From the NCBI GenBank assembly GCA_965249175.1, contig OZ252227.1, positions 5,518,001 to 5,582,000 of the forward strand: a stretch of 64,000 bases of DNA, read 5' to 3'. Numbering within the stretch: the first letter of the stretch is position 1; every line of letters starts with the position of its first letter. Origin of the DNA: CAZYFH01 sp965249175. Lineage in GTDB: Bacteria > Acidobacteriota > Vicinamibacteria > Vicinamibacterales > UBA8438. This document shows, piece after piece, positions 32,904-41,532 of the stretch. The position numbers were made by a program, and so were the translations under genes. The notes under the pieces are model-generated. The model saw nothing but the letters and a program-made list of their open reading frames with translations. It did not search any database and was not told the DNA's origin.

Positions 32904-34247
32904 TTGGCAAGGCCACGCGACTCCGCGTCTGAGGAATCCGAGCTGCAAGGGCGCTTCCAAACCCTCGTGCTCTCGCCGCTCCGACAGGGATTGATCCGCT
33001 TCTTCCACGCTCGACCCCACGAATCGTTCGATACCGAAGCGTTGATGCAGACCTTTGGACGGCTCGAGCTCGACATTGACAACTGCATGCGGGAGCTGGT
33101 GGCGTGGGAGGTAGCCGAGCGCGCACCAGGGTCGCCGCCGCGATACCGCGCGGCGCTACCGAAGGAGCCGCAGCCGCAGCGGCTGGTCATTGGCTTTCTG
33201 GAGCAGCGAGCCGCGGTCGGTCGCGAGGACAAGTCCCCAGCCGTCCAGCGCTTCCGCGAAATGATCGGCCGCGACGAAAAGATGCTGGTCGTCTTCGAAT
33301 GGATTCGAACCGCAGCGAAGTCAGACATCTCGGTGTTGATCCTCGGCCCGACCGGCTCGGGAAAGGAAGTCGTCGCGCGGATGATTCACGAGCTGAGCAA
33401 ACGCGCCACCGGGCGGTTCCAGGCGGTCAACTGCGCGGCGCTGCCAGACACGTTGTTCGAATCGGAGCTCTTTGGCTACGAGAAGGGCGCCTTCACCGGC
33501 GCGAGCGACCGCAAGATTGGCCGCATCGAGCTCGCCAACAACGGCACGCTGTTCCTCGACGAGATCGGCGATCTATCGATCGTGGCCCAGGCCAAGCTCC
33601 TCCGCGTGCTCGAGGAGCGGAGGCTCGAGCGCCTGGGAGGCCACCAGAGTGTCGACGTCAACTTCAGGCTCATCTCGGCCACCAACCGGCCGCTGGAGCA
33701 GTTCGTGCGGGACGGCCGTTTTCGCGAGGACCTCTACTACCGCGTCAACGCGTTCTCAATCCGCCTGCCGTCGCTCCATGAACGGGGCTCGGATATCGCG
33801 TTGCTGGCCCACCGTCTGCTCGCACGATATTGCGCGGCGAACGGGTTGCCCGTCGACAGCAAGGAGTTCGACCCGGCGGCGCTCGATCTGCTCTGTTCCT
33901 ATCACTGGCCGGGGAACATCCGAGAGCTCGAGAGCACGGTCTCCCGCGCGGCGCTCTCGTCCCCGGGCACGACCATTCGCGCGACCGACATCCACTTCCT
34001 CCACGCCACGGCCGATCCGCCTGAGCCGGCGCCCGGGCGCCTGTCGTCATTGCGCGATGCGGAGCGCGCCCACATCGATCGCGTGCTCGACGAAGTGGGG
34101 TGGAACAAGAAGCAGGCGGCGAAGGTGCTGGAGATCAGCCGCGGCACGCTGTATCGCAAGATCCTCCAGTACAGCCTCGAGCCTGGCGACGGCACACCCG
34201 CCCGCGCGGAGGCGCCGCCCAGGAGAGACGGAGCCGCGCGCTGGTGA
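32904..34247 (+). CDS. Sigma-54-dependent transcriptional activator with a novel N-terminal domain
   Basis: An enhancer-binding protein of 447 residues. The AAA+ domain has Walker A GPTGSGKE (148-155), the sigma-54-contacting GAFTGA loop (195-200), FLDEIGDL and a WPGNIRELE segment. The C-terminal Fis-type helix-turn-helix is WNKKQAAKVLEISRGTLYRK. Residues about 15-85 (TLVLSPLRQGLIRFFHARP) are neither a receiver nor a GAF domain and look like a small winged helix. TTG 32904 is used because TAGGA lies about 8 bases upstream and no ATG fits. The downstream HD-GYP/GGDEF gene overlaps its stop (GTGA), so the activator and a cyclic-di-GMP protein are coupled. Confidence 0.9.
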   Translation: MARPRDSASEESELQGRFQTLVLSPLRQGLIRFFHARPHESFDTEALMQTFGRLELDIDNCMRELVAWEVAERAPGSPPRYRAALPKEPQPQRLVIGFLEQRAAVGREDKSPAVQRFREMIGRDEKMLVVFEWIRTAAKSDISVLILGPTGSGKEVVARMIHELSKRATGRFQAVNCAALPDTLFESELFGYEKGAFTGASDRKIGRIELANNGTLFLDEIGDLSIVAQAKLLRVLEERRLERLGGHQSVDVNFRLISATNRPLEQFVRDGRFREDLYYRVNAFSIRLPSLHERGSDIALLAHRLLARYCAANGLPVDSKEFDPAALDLLCSYHWPGNIRELESTVSRAALSSPGTTIRATDIHFLHATADPPEPAPGRLSSLRDAERAHIDRVLDEVGWNKKQAAKVLEISRGTLYRKILQYSLEPGDGTPARAEAPPRRDGAARW

Positions 34248-36117
34248 TATCCGCGCTGGTGGTCGGCGCGTTGCTCGTCCTCGGCGTGGTGTGGGCGCTC
34301 GTCGCCGCGTCGGCCGGCGCGTCCGGGTTCGCGCTGGCGGCCGTGACCATGTTGCGCACCATGGTCGGCGTTTTGGGACCGCGCTACGTCCGTCGCCGCG
34401 CAGTCGCCGATCTCGCGCACGCACCGGATCCCCACCTCGCCACGATCGAAGCGCTCGCGATGGCCATCGAAGCGCGCGAACACGCGACGCCGGCGCACGC
34501 CCGACGCGTGCAGGCGTATGCGGTAGCACTGGCGGAAGCGGTCGGGTTGACGGAAGCGGACGTACAGGCCGTGCGGCTCGGCGCGTTGCTGCACGATATT
34601 GGCATGCTCGCAGTGCCCGAGCACATCTTGTTGAAGCCGGCGCCCCTGACGGACGCCGAGTTCGATACGGTTCGGCAGCATCCCCGCGTCGGCGCCGACC
34701 TGCTGCGGGACATCCCGTTCCCACAGCCGGTGGCGCCCCTGGTCCGAAGCCACCACGAGCGATGGGACGGACGCGGGTACCCAGACGGATTGAGCGGCGA
34801 CGCGATTCCCGTCGGCGCGCGGATCCTCGGTGTGGCCGAGATGTACGACGCGCTGACCAGCGACAGGCCGTATCACAAGGCCATGTCCCGCGAGGCGGCC
34901 GTCCAGTTGCTCCAGCAGGAAGCGGGCAGTAGCATCGACCCGGCGCTCGTCGAGCAGTTCGTGCAGATTCTGCCGGGGATCGACCCGCGTGCCGCCGGCG
35001 GTCACGACGCACCGGCGCCCACGGACCAGCGGCCGCATCCTCCGGCCGATGCACCGGTCTACGGCGCCATCACCGAGGCGCACCAGGAAGTGTCCGCACT
35101 CTACGAGCTCGCGCGCTCGCTCGGCACGAGTCTCGGGGTCTCCGAAAGCATGACGCTGATCGCGGCCAAGCTGAAGCGGCTCGTCCCGTACTCGTGCTGC
35201 GCGCTGTTCCTGCAGGACGCCGACGGCGAGCGCCTGCGGTGCCGTTTCGTTTCCGGAACCGACGCGAGCGTCATCCAGCAGGTCACGCTGAAGGTCGGGG
35301 AGGGGCTATCCGGTTGGGTCGCACGCGCTCGCAACCCCTGGTCAACGCCAGCCCGCATCTGGATACGCCGGCCGCGTCATCGCTGCGATCGGCCCTCGTG
35401 ACACCGTTGATGTTTCGGAACCGGTTCATCGGCACACTGGCGCTTTATCACGGGGAGGCCGATTTCTACAACGACGCACACAGTCGCCTGGCCGAGCGAG
35501 TGACCGGCCAGATTGCGGCGGTCATTGCGAACTCGCTGCTGTTCGATCAAGCGCAGGAGGACTCACTGACCGATCCGCTCACGGCACTTCCGAACACCCG
35601 CTCGCTCTTCATGCACGTGACCCGTGAGCTCGCACGGTCGAAACGGCTGCATACGCAGCTCGCCCTCCTCATCATCGACCTCGATGACTTCAAGCTGATC
35701 AACGACCGTCATGGGCACCATCGCGGCGACCGGGCGTTGTGTGAGGTCGCACGCGTACTCCGCACCGCGATCCGGCCGTACGACATCTGTGTTCGTTATG
35801 CCGGGGACGAGTTCATTTTGGTGCTGTCGGGCTGCTCCGACGCGGAAGCGCACCGCAAGCGACGAGATCTGCAGCTCGCCATCGGCGAGACCACCATAGA
35901 AACCGGACCGGACTCGACCCTGCGACTGAGCGCCAGCGTCGGTGTGGGTATGTACCCGGCAGACGGGGACGCATATGAGACGTTGCTCGCCGCGGCGGAC
36001 CGCCGCATGTATCAGGACAAGACGCGCCAGAAACACCGCGCCGCCGGGCGCCACTTGCTGGATGACAAGACATACACGGACGAGGAGTTGAGGGACTCAG
36101 CCTCCGGAGTGTTGTAG
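34244..36117 (+). pseudogene. HD-GYP/GAF/GGDEF cyclic-di-GMP protein, frameshifted by one base
   Basis: One protein is split by a single frame break. The first part begins at GTG 34244 with two membrane helices (VISALVVGALLVLGVVWALV), then an HD-GYP phosphodiesterase domain (LLHDIGM, HHERWDGRGYP) and a GAF domain from ALYELARSLGTSLGV. At 35335-35338 four C residues appear where five would keep the frame: WVARARNP then continues as LVNASPHLDT in the next frame. The second part completes GAF and adds a GGDEF domain with AGDEF (RYAGDEFILVL) and LIIDLDDFKLINDRHGH. Ignoring the lost base it would be about 625 residues. It is either disrupted or an assembly error. Confidence 0.85.
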
Positions 36118-36175
36118 CTCGCCGGACTCACTCGTAGGTTTTAGGAACCCGTCGGGCCAAGAGACCGCGGTTCCC

Positions 36176-36427
36176 ATGGCAGACACTCGCGCGACGACCC
36201 GCCGCGCCCGCGGCACCCTGCTCCGGTTCGCGTTCGGCCGTCCCCGCGCGCTCGCCGCCGGGCTCGTGCTGAGCGGTCCGGCGGTGTGGATCACGATCTT
36301 TGACTACGCCTGGGAGAACTGGCTGTCGGACGGCCTCAGACTCGTGCTTGGCGCAACCGGCGTGGCGTTGATGGTCATTGCGATCAGCGGACGCCGTCCC
36401 GACTGGGTCGACCCTGACGAAGGTTAG
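36176..36427 (+). CDS. Small inner-membrane protein, 83 aa
   Basis: No family is recognised. The protein has a basic N-terminus (RATTRRARGTLLRFAFGRPR) and two probable membrane helices, ALAAGLVLSGPAVWITIF and LRLVLGATGVALMVIAI, followed by a short polar tail. The ATG is the first in frame. Its stop, TAG at 36425-36427, lies within the TTAG that bounds a 165-bp hairpin element, so that element starts immediately after the gene. Confidence 0.55.
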   Translation: MADTRATTRRARGTLLRFAFGRPRALAAGLVLSGPAVWITIFDYAWENWLSDGLRLVLGATGVALMVIAISGRRPDWVDPDEG

Positions 36428-36588
36428 TGCATCGCCGTCGAGATACGGTCACTCTTCGGGGTCGCAGCGCGCTCAGGCGCAAGGCGCCGCGACGAAGGCA
36501 TACAGGACGTATGGCGAGGAACGGCAACGCCGCGGATGAGTGTGATGCGGGCCCGACGAGTGACCGTATCTCGACGGCGGTGCACTAG
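36424..36588. repeat. 165-bp hairpin element (type 3)
   Basis: It is bounded by TTAG (36424-36427) and CTAG (36585-36588). The terminal repeat TGCATCGCCGTCGAGATACG plus GTCACTC has one mismatch with its inverted partner. The core carries GCGCAAGGCGCC, a CATAC-AGGA-CGTATG centre and GGCAACGCCGC, aligning with the other elements. Its right CTAG is also the first base quartet of the next IS. Confidence 0.82.
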
Positions 36589-37991
36589 CAGCCCGTGGTG
36601 AAAACGCCCTTTCGTAGGTCGAGGGGCATGTGTTCGTGACACCGTGTCATAAGGTCGAGAAACGACGAGTGCGGCAGATCTTGCGCATCTCGCGCCCACG
36701 CGGGCGATACGAGGGTCCAGAGGCGGCCAAGATCAGCGATCAAGGCCTCGAAGACGGCGACCGCGCGGCCTTGGAGGCTCCGCGGCGTGCCGACGCCCGT
36801 CAGCTGCCGCATGAGGAGCCCAAGATTGAACCCGCAGACGTGCACAAGCACGCGCTTGAGGATGTTGGGATGCCCACGCAGATGCACCCGGCGCAGCCGC
36901 CCGGTCTCGTAGAGATGCGCGTTGGGGCGTTCGAGCAACTCGCCCCGCCGTCGCAGCAGCCGTTGCCCACGCGTGCCCCGAATGCGCCGACGGTTCGCGT
37001 ACACGGCGTCGCGCGCCGCCGCCTTGCCTGTCCAGTTGCGTCGCCCGCGGTCCGGCTCCGAAACATAACTGCGCACGCCGAGCGCGGCGAACGCCACCAT
37101 CGTCTCGTTACTGTGATACCCCTTGTCCCCGACGACCTCGGCGATACCGGCGCCGGCCGGCAGGACGGCTTCGACGTGGTCGGCCGCCGTGATCAGGGTC
37201 TCGACCATCGTCGTCGTATCGCCGTCGTCGGCATCCTGCACGGTGACGCCGACGATGGCCCCCGTCTCCAGGTCCACCGCATGCTCCGCGGTGTGCGCCA
37301 AGTGCGTGCGCCCGTCCTTCAGCTTCGTGATCTTCGCGTCCGGATCCTGCGGATGCGTCCAGTCGTCGTTGGAGCCTTTCTTCTTCCGTTTCCGGTCGAA
37401 CCGGGCCAGCTCAGCGCGGGTCGGCGTGACGATGCCGGACGCCTCGGCCAGCCCGGTCAGAAACGCCTCGTAGCCTTCGCCCGTGTCCCGGCGCACGATA
37501 CTCCGCAATGCGGCGTTCGCTTCCAACGTCGTGGCATCGATGCCGAGGGTCCGCCCGGTCACGAGCTGGGCGTCGGCCAGTTGCTGCAGCACCCACGTGA
37601 ACACCGCTTGATGGGTCTCGACGTCGATCAGGCGCCGGGTGCGCGACAGCGTCGAGTGATCCGGCGGCGCCTCGTGCAGCTCGAGGTCCAGAAACTGCCG
37701 GATGCTCAGCGAATCGGCCGCCCGCCACGCGATCGCCCGCTCCGAGTCCAGCCCTTCGAAGTAGCCGAGCATCAGCAGCCGGAAGTACCGCCCCGGCGCC
37801 AGACTCGGACGACCGACGCCGTCCGCGTAGAACGGCGCGCATTGCGCCTCGACGAACGCGTCGAAGCCCGTGTCATCGAGGATCCGATTCAATCGCTGAT
37901 AGAACGGATGCGCCGCACTGCGAGGCAGGTCGCTGGTGGGAACCCACATCGATGCTTGCCGCGCCCGGCGTCGTCGTTTGCCCATCGCCAT
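36585..37991 (-). CDS. DDE transposase (DUF772 + Tnp_1, IS5/IS1182-like)
   Basis: This is a 468-residue transposase. The N-terminal DUF772-like region (GRPSLAPGRYFRLLMLGYFEG, DSLSIRQFLDLELHEAPPDHS) is followed by a DDE core with LGIDATTLEANAALR, HTAEHAVDLETGAIV and VVGDKGYHSNETM, and a basic RNWTGKAAARDAVYANRRR section. The last codons lie in the terminal repeat: the tail GVFTTGC and the TAG stop are encoded by the CAGCCCGTGGTGAAA end and its CTAG. The frame is intact, so the element could be active. Exact IS family assignment (IS1182 or IS5) needs a database search. Confidence 0.9.
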   Translation of the reverse strand: MAMGKRRRRARQASMWVPTSDLPRSAAHPFYQRLNRILDDTGFDAFVEAQCAPFYADGVGRPSLAPGRYFRLLMLGYFEGLDSERAIAWRAADSLSIRQFLDLELHEAPPDHSTLSRTRRLIDVETHQAVFTWVLQQLADAQLVTGRTLGIDATTLEANAALRSIVRRDTGEGYEAFLTGLAEASGIVTPTRAELARFDRKRKKKGSNDDWTHPQDPDAKITKLKDGRTHLAHTAEHAVDLETGAIVGVTVQDADDGDTTTMVETLITAADHVEAVLPAGAGIAEVVGDKGYHSNETMVAFAALGVRSYVSEPDRGRRNWTGKAAARDAVYANRRRIRGTRGQRLLRRRGELLERPNAHLYETGRLRRVHLRGHPNILKRVLVHVCGFNLGLLMRQLTGVGTPRSLQGRAVAVFEALIADLGRLWTLVSPAWARDAQDLPHSSFLDLMTRCHEHMPLDLRKGVFTTGC

Positions 37992-38060
37992 GCGCGACAG
38001 TGTAGTACGCGGGATCGATCGTGTCGATCCCTAATAGGGACTTTCACCACGGGCTGCTAG
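36585..38060 (-). mobile_element. IS5/IS1182-type insertion sequence with CTAG ends
   Basis: This is a complete 1,476-bp element from CTAG (36585-36588) to CTAG (38057-38060). The terminal inverted repeats are CAGCCCGTGGTGAAAACGCC and CAGCCCGTGGTGAAAGTCCC. The same terminal sequence is found in the 166-bp element at 53032 and as remnants at 5110, 19622, 22097 and 55717. CTAG is the probable 4-bp target duplication. Confidence 0.88.
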
Positions 38061-38368
38061 GGCACTACCCGAAGCGTCGAGCGCACGTCGCGGACGTCGT
38101 CAACCGCGCGGGCCAGCGTCACGGCGCGCGTCGCTGCGCCGGCGGAATCGACTTCACCGGACAGCATGACGACCCCGTTGAAGGTATCGACCTGAAATCG
38201 AAAGCGGCCGACCTCGGGGTCATTGACGAGCGCAGTGATCACGCGCGCTGTGATGGTACCGTCGCCCGTCCCTTCCCGAATCGAGCGGCCGCAGGCCACG
38301 GTCGAGGCGACAGTCACGCCGATGAGGATGACCCAGGCAACGAGGAGGCGTTTGCCTGCGCGACCCAC
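38057..38368 (-). CDS. BON-domain lipoprotein
   Basis: A small exported protein, about 103 residues, with a signal peptide (LLVAWVILIGVTVASTVACG) whose terminal cysteine suggests a lipoprotein. The rest is one BON domain: ITARVITALVNDPEVGRFRF, then DTFNGVVMLSGEVDSA and DDVRDVRSTLRVV. BON domains are found in periplasmic stress and envelope proteins such as OsmY. GTG 38368 follows the fabI stop directly, so it is probably cotranscribed; a longer GTG start overlapping fabI is possible. Its TAG stop (38057-38059) lies in the CTAG that ends the neighbouring IS. Confidence 0.8.
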   Translation of the reverse strand: MGRAGKRLLVAWVILIGVTVASTVACGRSIREGTGDGTITARVITALVNDPEVGRFRFQVDTFNGVVMLSGEVDSAGAATRAVTLARAVDDVRDVRSTLRVVP

Positions 38369-38369
38369 C

Positions 38370-39146
38370 CTACATCCCGGTGACGCTGTATCCACCGTCG
38401 ACCTGGAGAATTTCCCCGGTCACACCCCGGCTCCCCGAACCGAGCAGAAACGCCGCGGCGTCGCCGACTTCACCGGCGTCGACCGCGCGACCGAGTGGGG
38501 CGCGTTCACGATGGTGTTGGAGGATGCGCGTGAACCCAGGGATCCCCGAGGCGGCAAGCGTCTTGATGGGCCCCGCCGACAGTGCATTGACCCGGATGTT
38601 GGCCGGCCCCAGATCGACGGCGAGGTACCGCACCGTGGCTTCGAGCGCGGCCTTCGAGACACCCATGAGGTTGTAATGTGGAAACACCCGCTCGCTGCCA
38701 AGATGGGTCATCGTGAGGATGCTCCCGCCGCCTCGCTGCTCCATGAGCGGTGCCACACCGCGCGCGAGCGCGATCAACGAGTACGTGCTGATGTTCATCG
38801 ACAGCGCGAAGTCGTCACGCGACGTGCGGAGGAACGGCTCCGACATCGCCTCGCGCGACGCGAAGGCCACGGCATGGACGAGAAAGTCGAGGCCCTCGTG
38901 CTCGTCACCGACCCTCGAGACCAGCGCGGCGACCTCGTCGTCGTTGGTCACGTCACACGGCGCGATGTGGCACGGGCGGGTCAGGGTCTCGGCGAGCGCG
39001 CGCGCATTGCGTTCGAATCGCTCGGTGGCATAGCTGAGCGTCAGACTGGCGCCGGCAGCATCGGCGGCCTTCGCAATGGCCCACGCGATCGATCGTTTGT
39101 TTGCGACGCCAACCACCAGGCCGTGGGTGCCTGCCAGGTGTCCCAT
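38370..39146 (-). CDS. fabI: Enoyl-[acyl-carrier-protein] reductase FabI, atypical active site
   Basis: FabI reduces enoyl-ACP in fatty-acid elongation. The 258-residue protein starts GLVVGVANKRSIAWAIAKA, the FabI nucleotide loop, and keeps the Tyr158-x6-Lys165 catalytic pair (HYNLMGVSKAALE). The preceding active-site tyrosine, 10 residues before (Tyr146 in E. coli numbering, usually TYLG), is replaced by His148 in MTHLGSERV. Loss of this residue is unusual. The remaining sequence (RVNALSAGPIKTLAASGI; GVTGEILQVDGGYSV) is ordinary FabI. It ends just before a BON lipoprotein gene. Confidence 0.9.
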   Translation of the reverse strand: MGHLAGTHGLVVGVANKRSIAWAIAKAADAAGASLTLSYATERFERNARALAETLTRPCHIAPCDVTNDDEVAALVSRVGDEHEGLDFLVHAVAFASREAMSEPFLRTSRDDFALSMNISTYSLIALARGVAPLMEQRGGGSILTMTHLGSERVFPHYNLMGVSKAALEATVRYLAVDLGPANIRVNALSAGPIKTLAASGIPGFTRILQHHRERAPLGRAVDAGEVGDAAAFLLGSGSRGVTGEILQVDGGYSVTGM

Positions 39147-39155
39147 GCCGCACGA

Positions 39156-39761
39156 CTACCGCGAGCGACCCCGGCTACGGCGCGAAGAGGACGTCCGCGG
39201 CCGGCCCCCTTGATTGCCGTCCGGACGCGGCGCCTGGTTGCCCGACCGTCCGTTCGACCCCGGCTGGCCGCCAGTGGACTGCCCGTCCTTGAACGACCGC
39301 GCTTGGCCGCCCCGACGAGTGCCCTTCTTTCCGAAACCGTCCCGGTCGCGCCCGCGACCGTTGCCGGAGAACTCACGCGAGCCGGACTTCCCGCGGGCCT
39401 GACCGCCACGCTGTTGCTCGTGCATCGTGAACACTGGCGGCTCGCGCGGGATGGGTGGTGTCCCCGCCGGGTGTGTCAGCGTTGCACGGATCAACGGGCG
39501 TCGAACGGGTCCATCCCCGCCAGCGGGTCCATCCCCGCCAGCGGATCCATCGCCCCCGCCGGGCCGCTCCGCGGAATCCGACTCCGCCTCGCCCGGAGTC
39601 CCCGGGTGCGGGTGTTCTGTTTCGCAGGTCTGACAGCGTGTCACGCTGACAGCGTCGCTATCGGAGTCGACGGCGACCACGGTGTGTGCCGTCACTTCGG
39701 CGTCACTCGGACAGTAGTCGTCCAGAGTGTCGCCCACGCGAGCCCGGCGCTGCTGCATCAA
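39156..39761 (-). CDS. Basic, disordered protein with an N-terminal zinc-ribbon-like part
   Basis: The protein (201 residues) has two parts. Residues 1-60 carry YCPSDAEVTAHTVVAVDSDS and a SVTRCQTCETEHPHP segment; the separate cysteine plus the CxxC pair could bind zinc. After a repetitive GGDGSAGGDGPAGGDGP linker the C-terminal half is Gly/Arg/Ser-rich and very basic (GRDRDGFGKKGTRRGG; RPRTSSSRRSRGRSR), as in RNA- or DNA-binding tails. The start is MMQQ or the next Met. It lies 9 bases upstream of the fabI start on the same strand, so the two may be cotranscribed. A nucleic-acid role is inferred from composition only. Confidence 0.6.
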   Translation of the reverse strand: MMQQRRARVGDTLDDYCPSDAEVTAHTVVAVDSDSDAVSVTRCQTCETEHPHPGTPGEAESDSAERPGGGDGSAGGDGPAGGDGPVRRPLIRATLTHPAGTPPIPREPPVFTMHEQQRGGQARGKSGSREFSGNGRGRDRDGFGKKGTRRGGQARSFKDGQSTGGQPGSNGRSGNQAPRPDGNQGGRPRTSSSRRSRGRSR

Positions 39762-39888
39762 GATCTCCCGAACGCCCGAACGCTGAACGATCGGTACATG
39801 TGCCTACGCTGGCACTGGAGGCGGGACCAAATTAAGTGAGTGCGTAGGAGCTCTGAGCATAGCAGAGCGCGTACACGAGAGGCAACCG

Positions 39889-39904
39889 TGAGCTCTGGGG
39901 TTAG
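39889..39904. repeat. One-sided end of a type 1 element
   Basis: GTGAGCTCTGGGGTTAG matches the right end of the 164-bp element at 13588-15191 (GTGAGCTCTGGGGTTAA) except for the last base, giving TTAG as the boundary. No left partner is found. It lies just beyond the D-aminoacylase stop. Confidence 0.6.
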
Positions 39905-39915
39905 TGTCACGCGGG

Positions 39916-41532
39916 TCACGGACCGCCGCGGGTACCAGGGCCGAAGAGGATGCGCCCCGGGCGCGCGCCGGTATGGCGGCTGTCATCAACCACGAGGACG
40001 CCGTTGACCAAGACGTGTGTCACCCCCTCCGCGTACTGGTGCGGATCCTCGAACGTGGCGCGGTCGCGGATTCGCCCGGCATCCAGAATCACGATATCAG
40101 CGAAGTACCCGGCGCGCAGCAGGCCCCGATTGACCAGCCCGAGCCGCTGCGCCGTCGCGCTCGACATCTTGCGCACCGCGTCCTCGAGCGTGAGCACGCC
40201 GCGATCGCGCACGTAGCGACCAAGCACACGAGCGAACGTACCGTATTCGCGGGGATGCGGGACTCCCTCGCCCAGCACCGACACGCCGCCATCGGACCCG
40301 ATGGCGGTCACGGGGTGGCGCATGATGCGCTCGACGTCCGTCTCGGTCATTGCGTGATAGATCGCCCGAGCACCGCCTCGCTCGATGATCTCCATTACGA
40401 GGTCGGCGGCGTTGGGAAGCGTCGGCTCGAGCCCGCGAGCCATCGCAATGTCGGCCAACGATTGGCCCTCGAGCGACGGATCCCATTGGCACAACCCGAT
40501 CACGATGTTGTCAGGATCGCCGCCGCCACGGTCGCGATCGATCCGGTAGACGATCTCGGTCTTGATCCGTCGACGCGTCTCCGGATCGCTCAGCCGTGCG
40601 ATCAAGTCCGCACGTCCGCCGTCCTGGGCCCACGCCGGCACGACGGCCGTGATCGACGTCTGGGATGCCGTGTAGGGGTACTGGTCGATCGTCACATCGA
40701 CGCCGCGTGCCCGCGCCGCGTCGACCAAGGCCAGGCTCTCGGAGCTGAGCCCCCAGGCGTCGCGGCCGATGGCCTTGTGGTGCGTCATTTGCACCGGGAG
40801 GCCGGCCTCCTCCCCGATGCGGATCGTTTCTCGGACCGAGTCCAGCAACCCCTGCGCCTCGTCTCGCATGTGCGAGATGTAGATGCCGCCGTGTGCGGCC
40901 GCCGCGCGCGCCAGCACAATGACCTCCTCGGTGCTGGAGAACACACCTGGCACGTAGAACAACCCCGTCGACAGGCCAAGCGCGCCCTCCGCCATAGCTT
41001 GATCGACGAGCGCCGACATCTCCGACAGCTCGGCCGGCGTCGCCGTGCGGTCTTCGTCGCCGACGATGCGCGACCGGATCGTTCCCTGGCCGACGTAGAC
41101 CGCCCAGTTGGGGCTGATCGCCAGCTCGGTCATCTGACGGAGGTGCTCACCGATCGGGAATGGCGAGCTGCCGTCGTTGCCTTCGGTCAGCGTTGTGACA
41201 CCTTGCAGCAACGCGTTGTCCGCCGTTGGGACGCGGGCGATGCCGCGTCGCGCGTGCGTGTGCGGATCGATGAATCCCGGCGCGACCACCAACCCGTCGG
41301 CCGCGATGACGTGTGGCGCCGACGCCGCGGCAAGGTCGCCGATCGTCGCGATGCGGTCGCCCCGGACCCCCAGGTCGGCGCTGAACCAGGGATTCCCCGT
41401 CCCGTCGACTATGCGCCCACCGCGGATGATCAGATCGAATGTCAGATCGTCCTGGGCGTCGAGACGCCAGGCCGCGACCAGCAGCACCGCGACGAGCCAC
41501 ACGCGGCGCCTGCGGAGGCCTCGCGCCTTCAT
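39916..41532 (-). CDS. D-aminoacylase / amidohydrolase-family protein, exported
   Basis: A 538-residue metal-dependent hydrolase of the D-aminoacylase family, which removes N-acyl groups from D-amino acids. A signal peptide (VWLVAVLLVAAWRLDAQ) is followed by FDLIIRGGRIVDGTGNPWF, the metal motif PGFIDPHTHA, ALGLSTGLFYVPG, YISHMRDE, QMTHHKAIG and late AIGSDGGVSVLG. These are the usual metal and catalytic blocks. ATG 41532 overlaps the argH stop (ATGA), placing it last in argG-argH-this gene, an odd partner for arginine synthesis. An N-acyl-ornithine or glutamate substrate can be imagined, but the signal peptide argues for a periplasmic role. Confidence 0.87.
   Translation of the reverse strand: MKARGLRRRRVWLVAVLLVAAWRLDAQDDLTFDLIIRGGRIVDGTGNPWFSADLGVRGDRIATIGDLAAASAPHVIAADGLVVAPGFIDPHTHARRGIARVPTADNALLQGVTTLTEGNDGSSPFPIGEHLRQMTELAISPNWAVYVGQGTIRSRIVGDEDRTATPAELSEMSALVDQAMAEGALGLSTGLFYVPGVFSSTEEVIVLARAAAAHGGIYISHMRDEAQGLLDSVRETIRIGEEAGLPVQMTHHKAIGRDAWGLSSESLALVDAARARGVDVTIDQYPYTASQTSITAVVPAWAQDGGRADLIARLSDPETRRRIKTEIVYRIDRDRGGGDPDNIVIGLCQWDPSLEGQSLADIAMARGLEPTLPNAADLVMEIIERGGARAIYHAMTETDVERIMRHPVTAIGSDGGVSVLGEGVPHPREYGTFARVLGRYVRDRGVLTLEDAVRKMSSATAQRLGLVNRGLLRAGYFADIVILDAGRIRDRATFEDPHQYAEGVTHVLVNGVLVVDDSRHTGARPGRILFGPGTRGGP

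Noticed and set aside
36585..36610. Assigning the shared CTAG end to the type 3 hairpin element alone
   Set aside because: The same CTAG is the first base quartet of a complete IS with matching inverted ends; both features share it.
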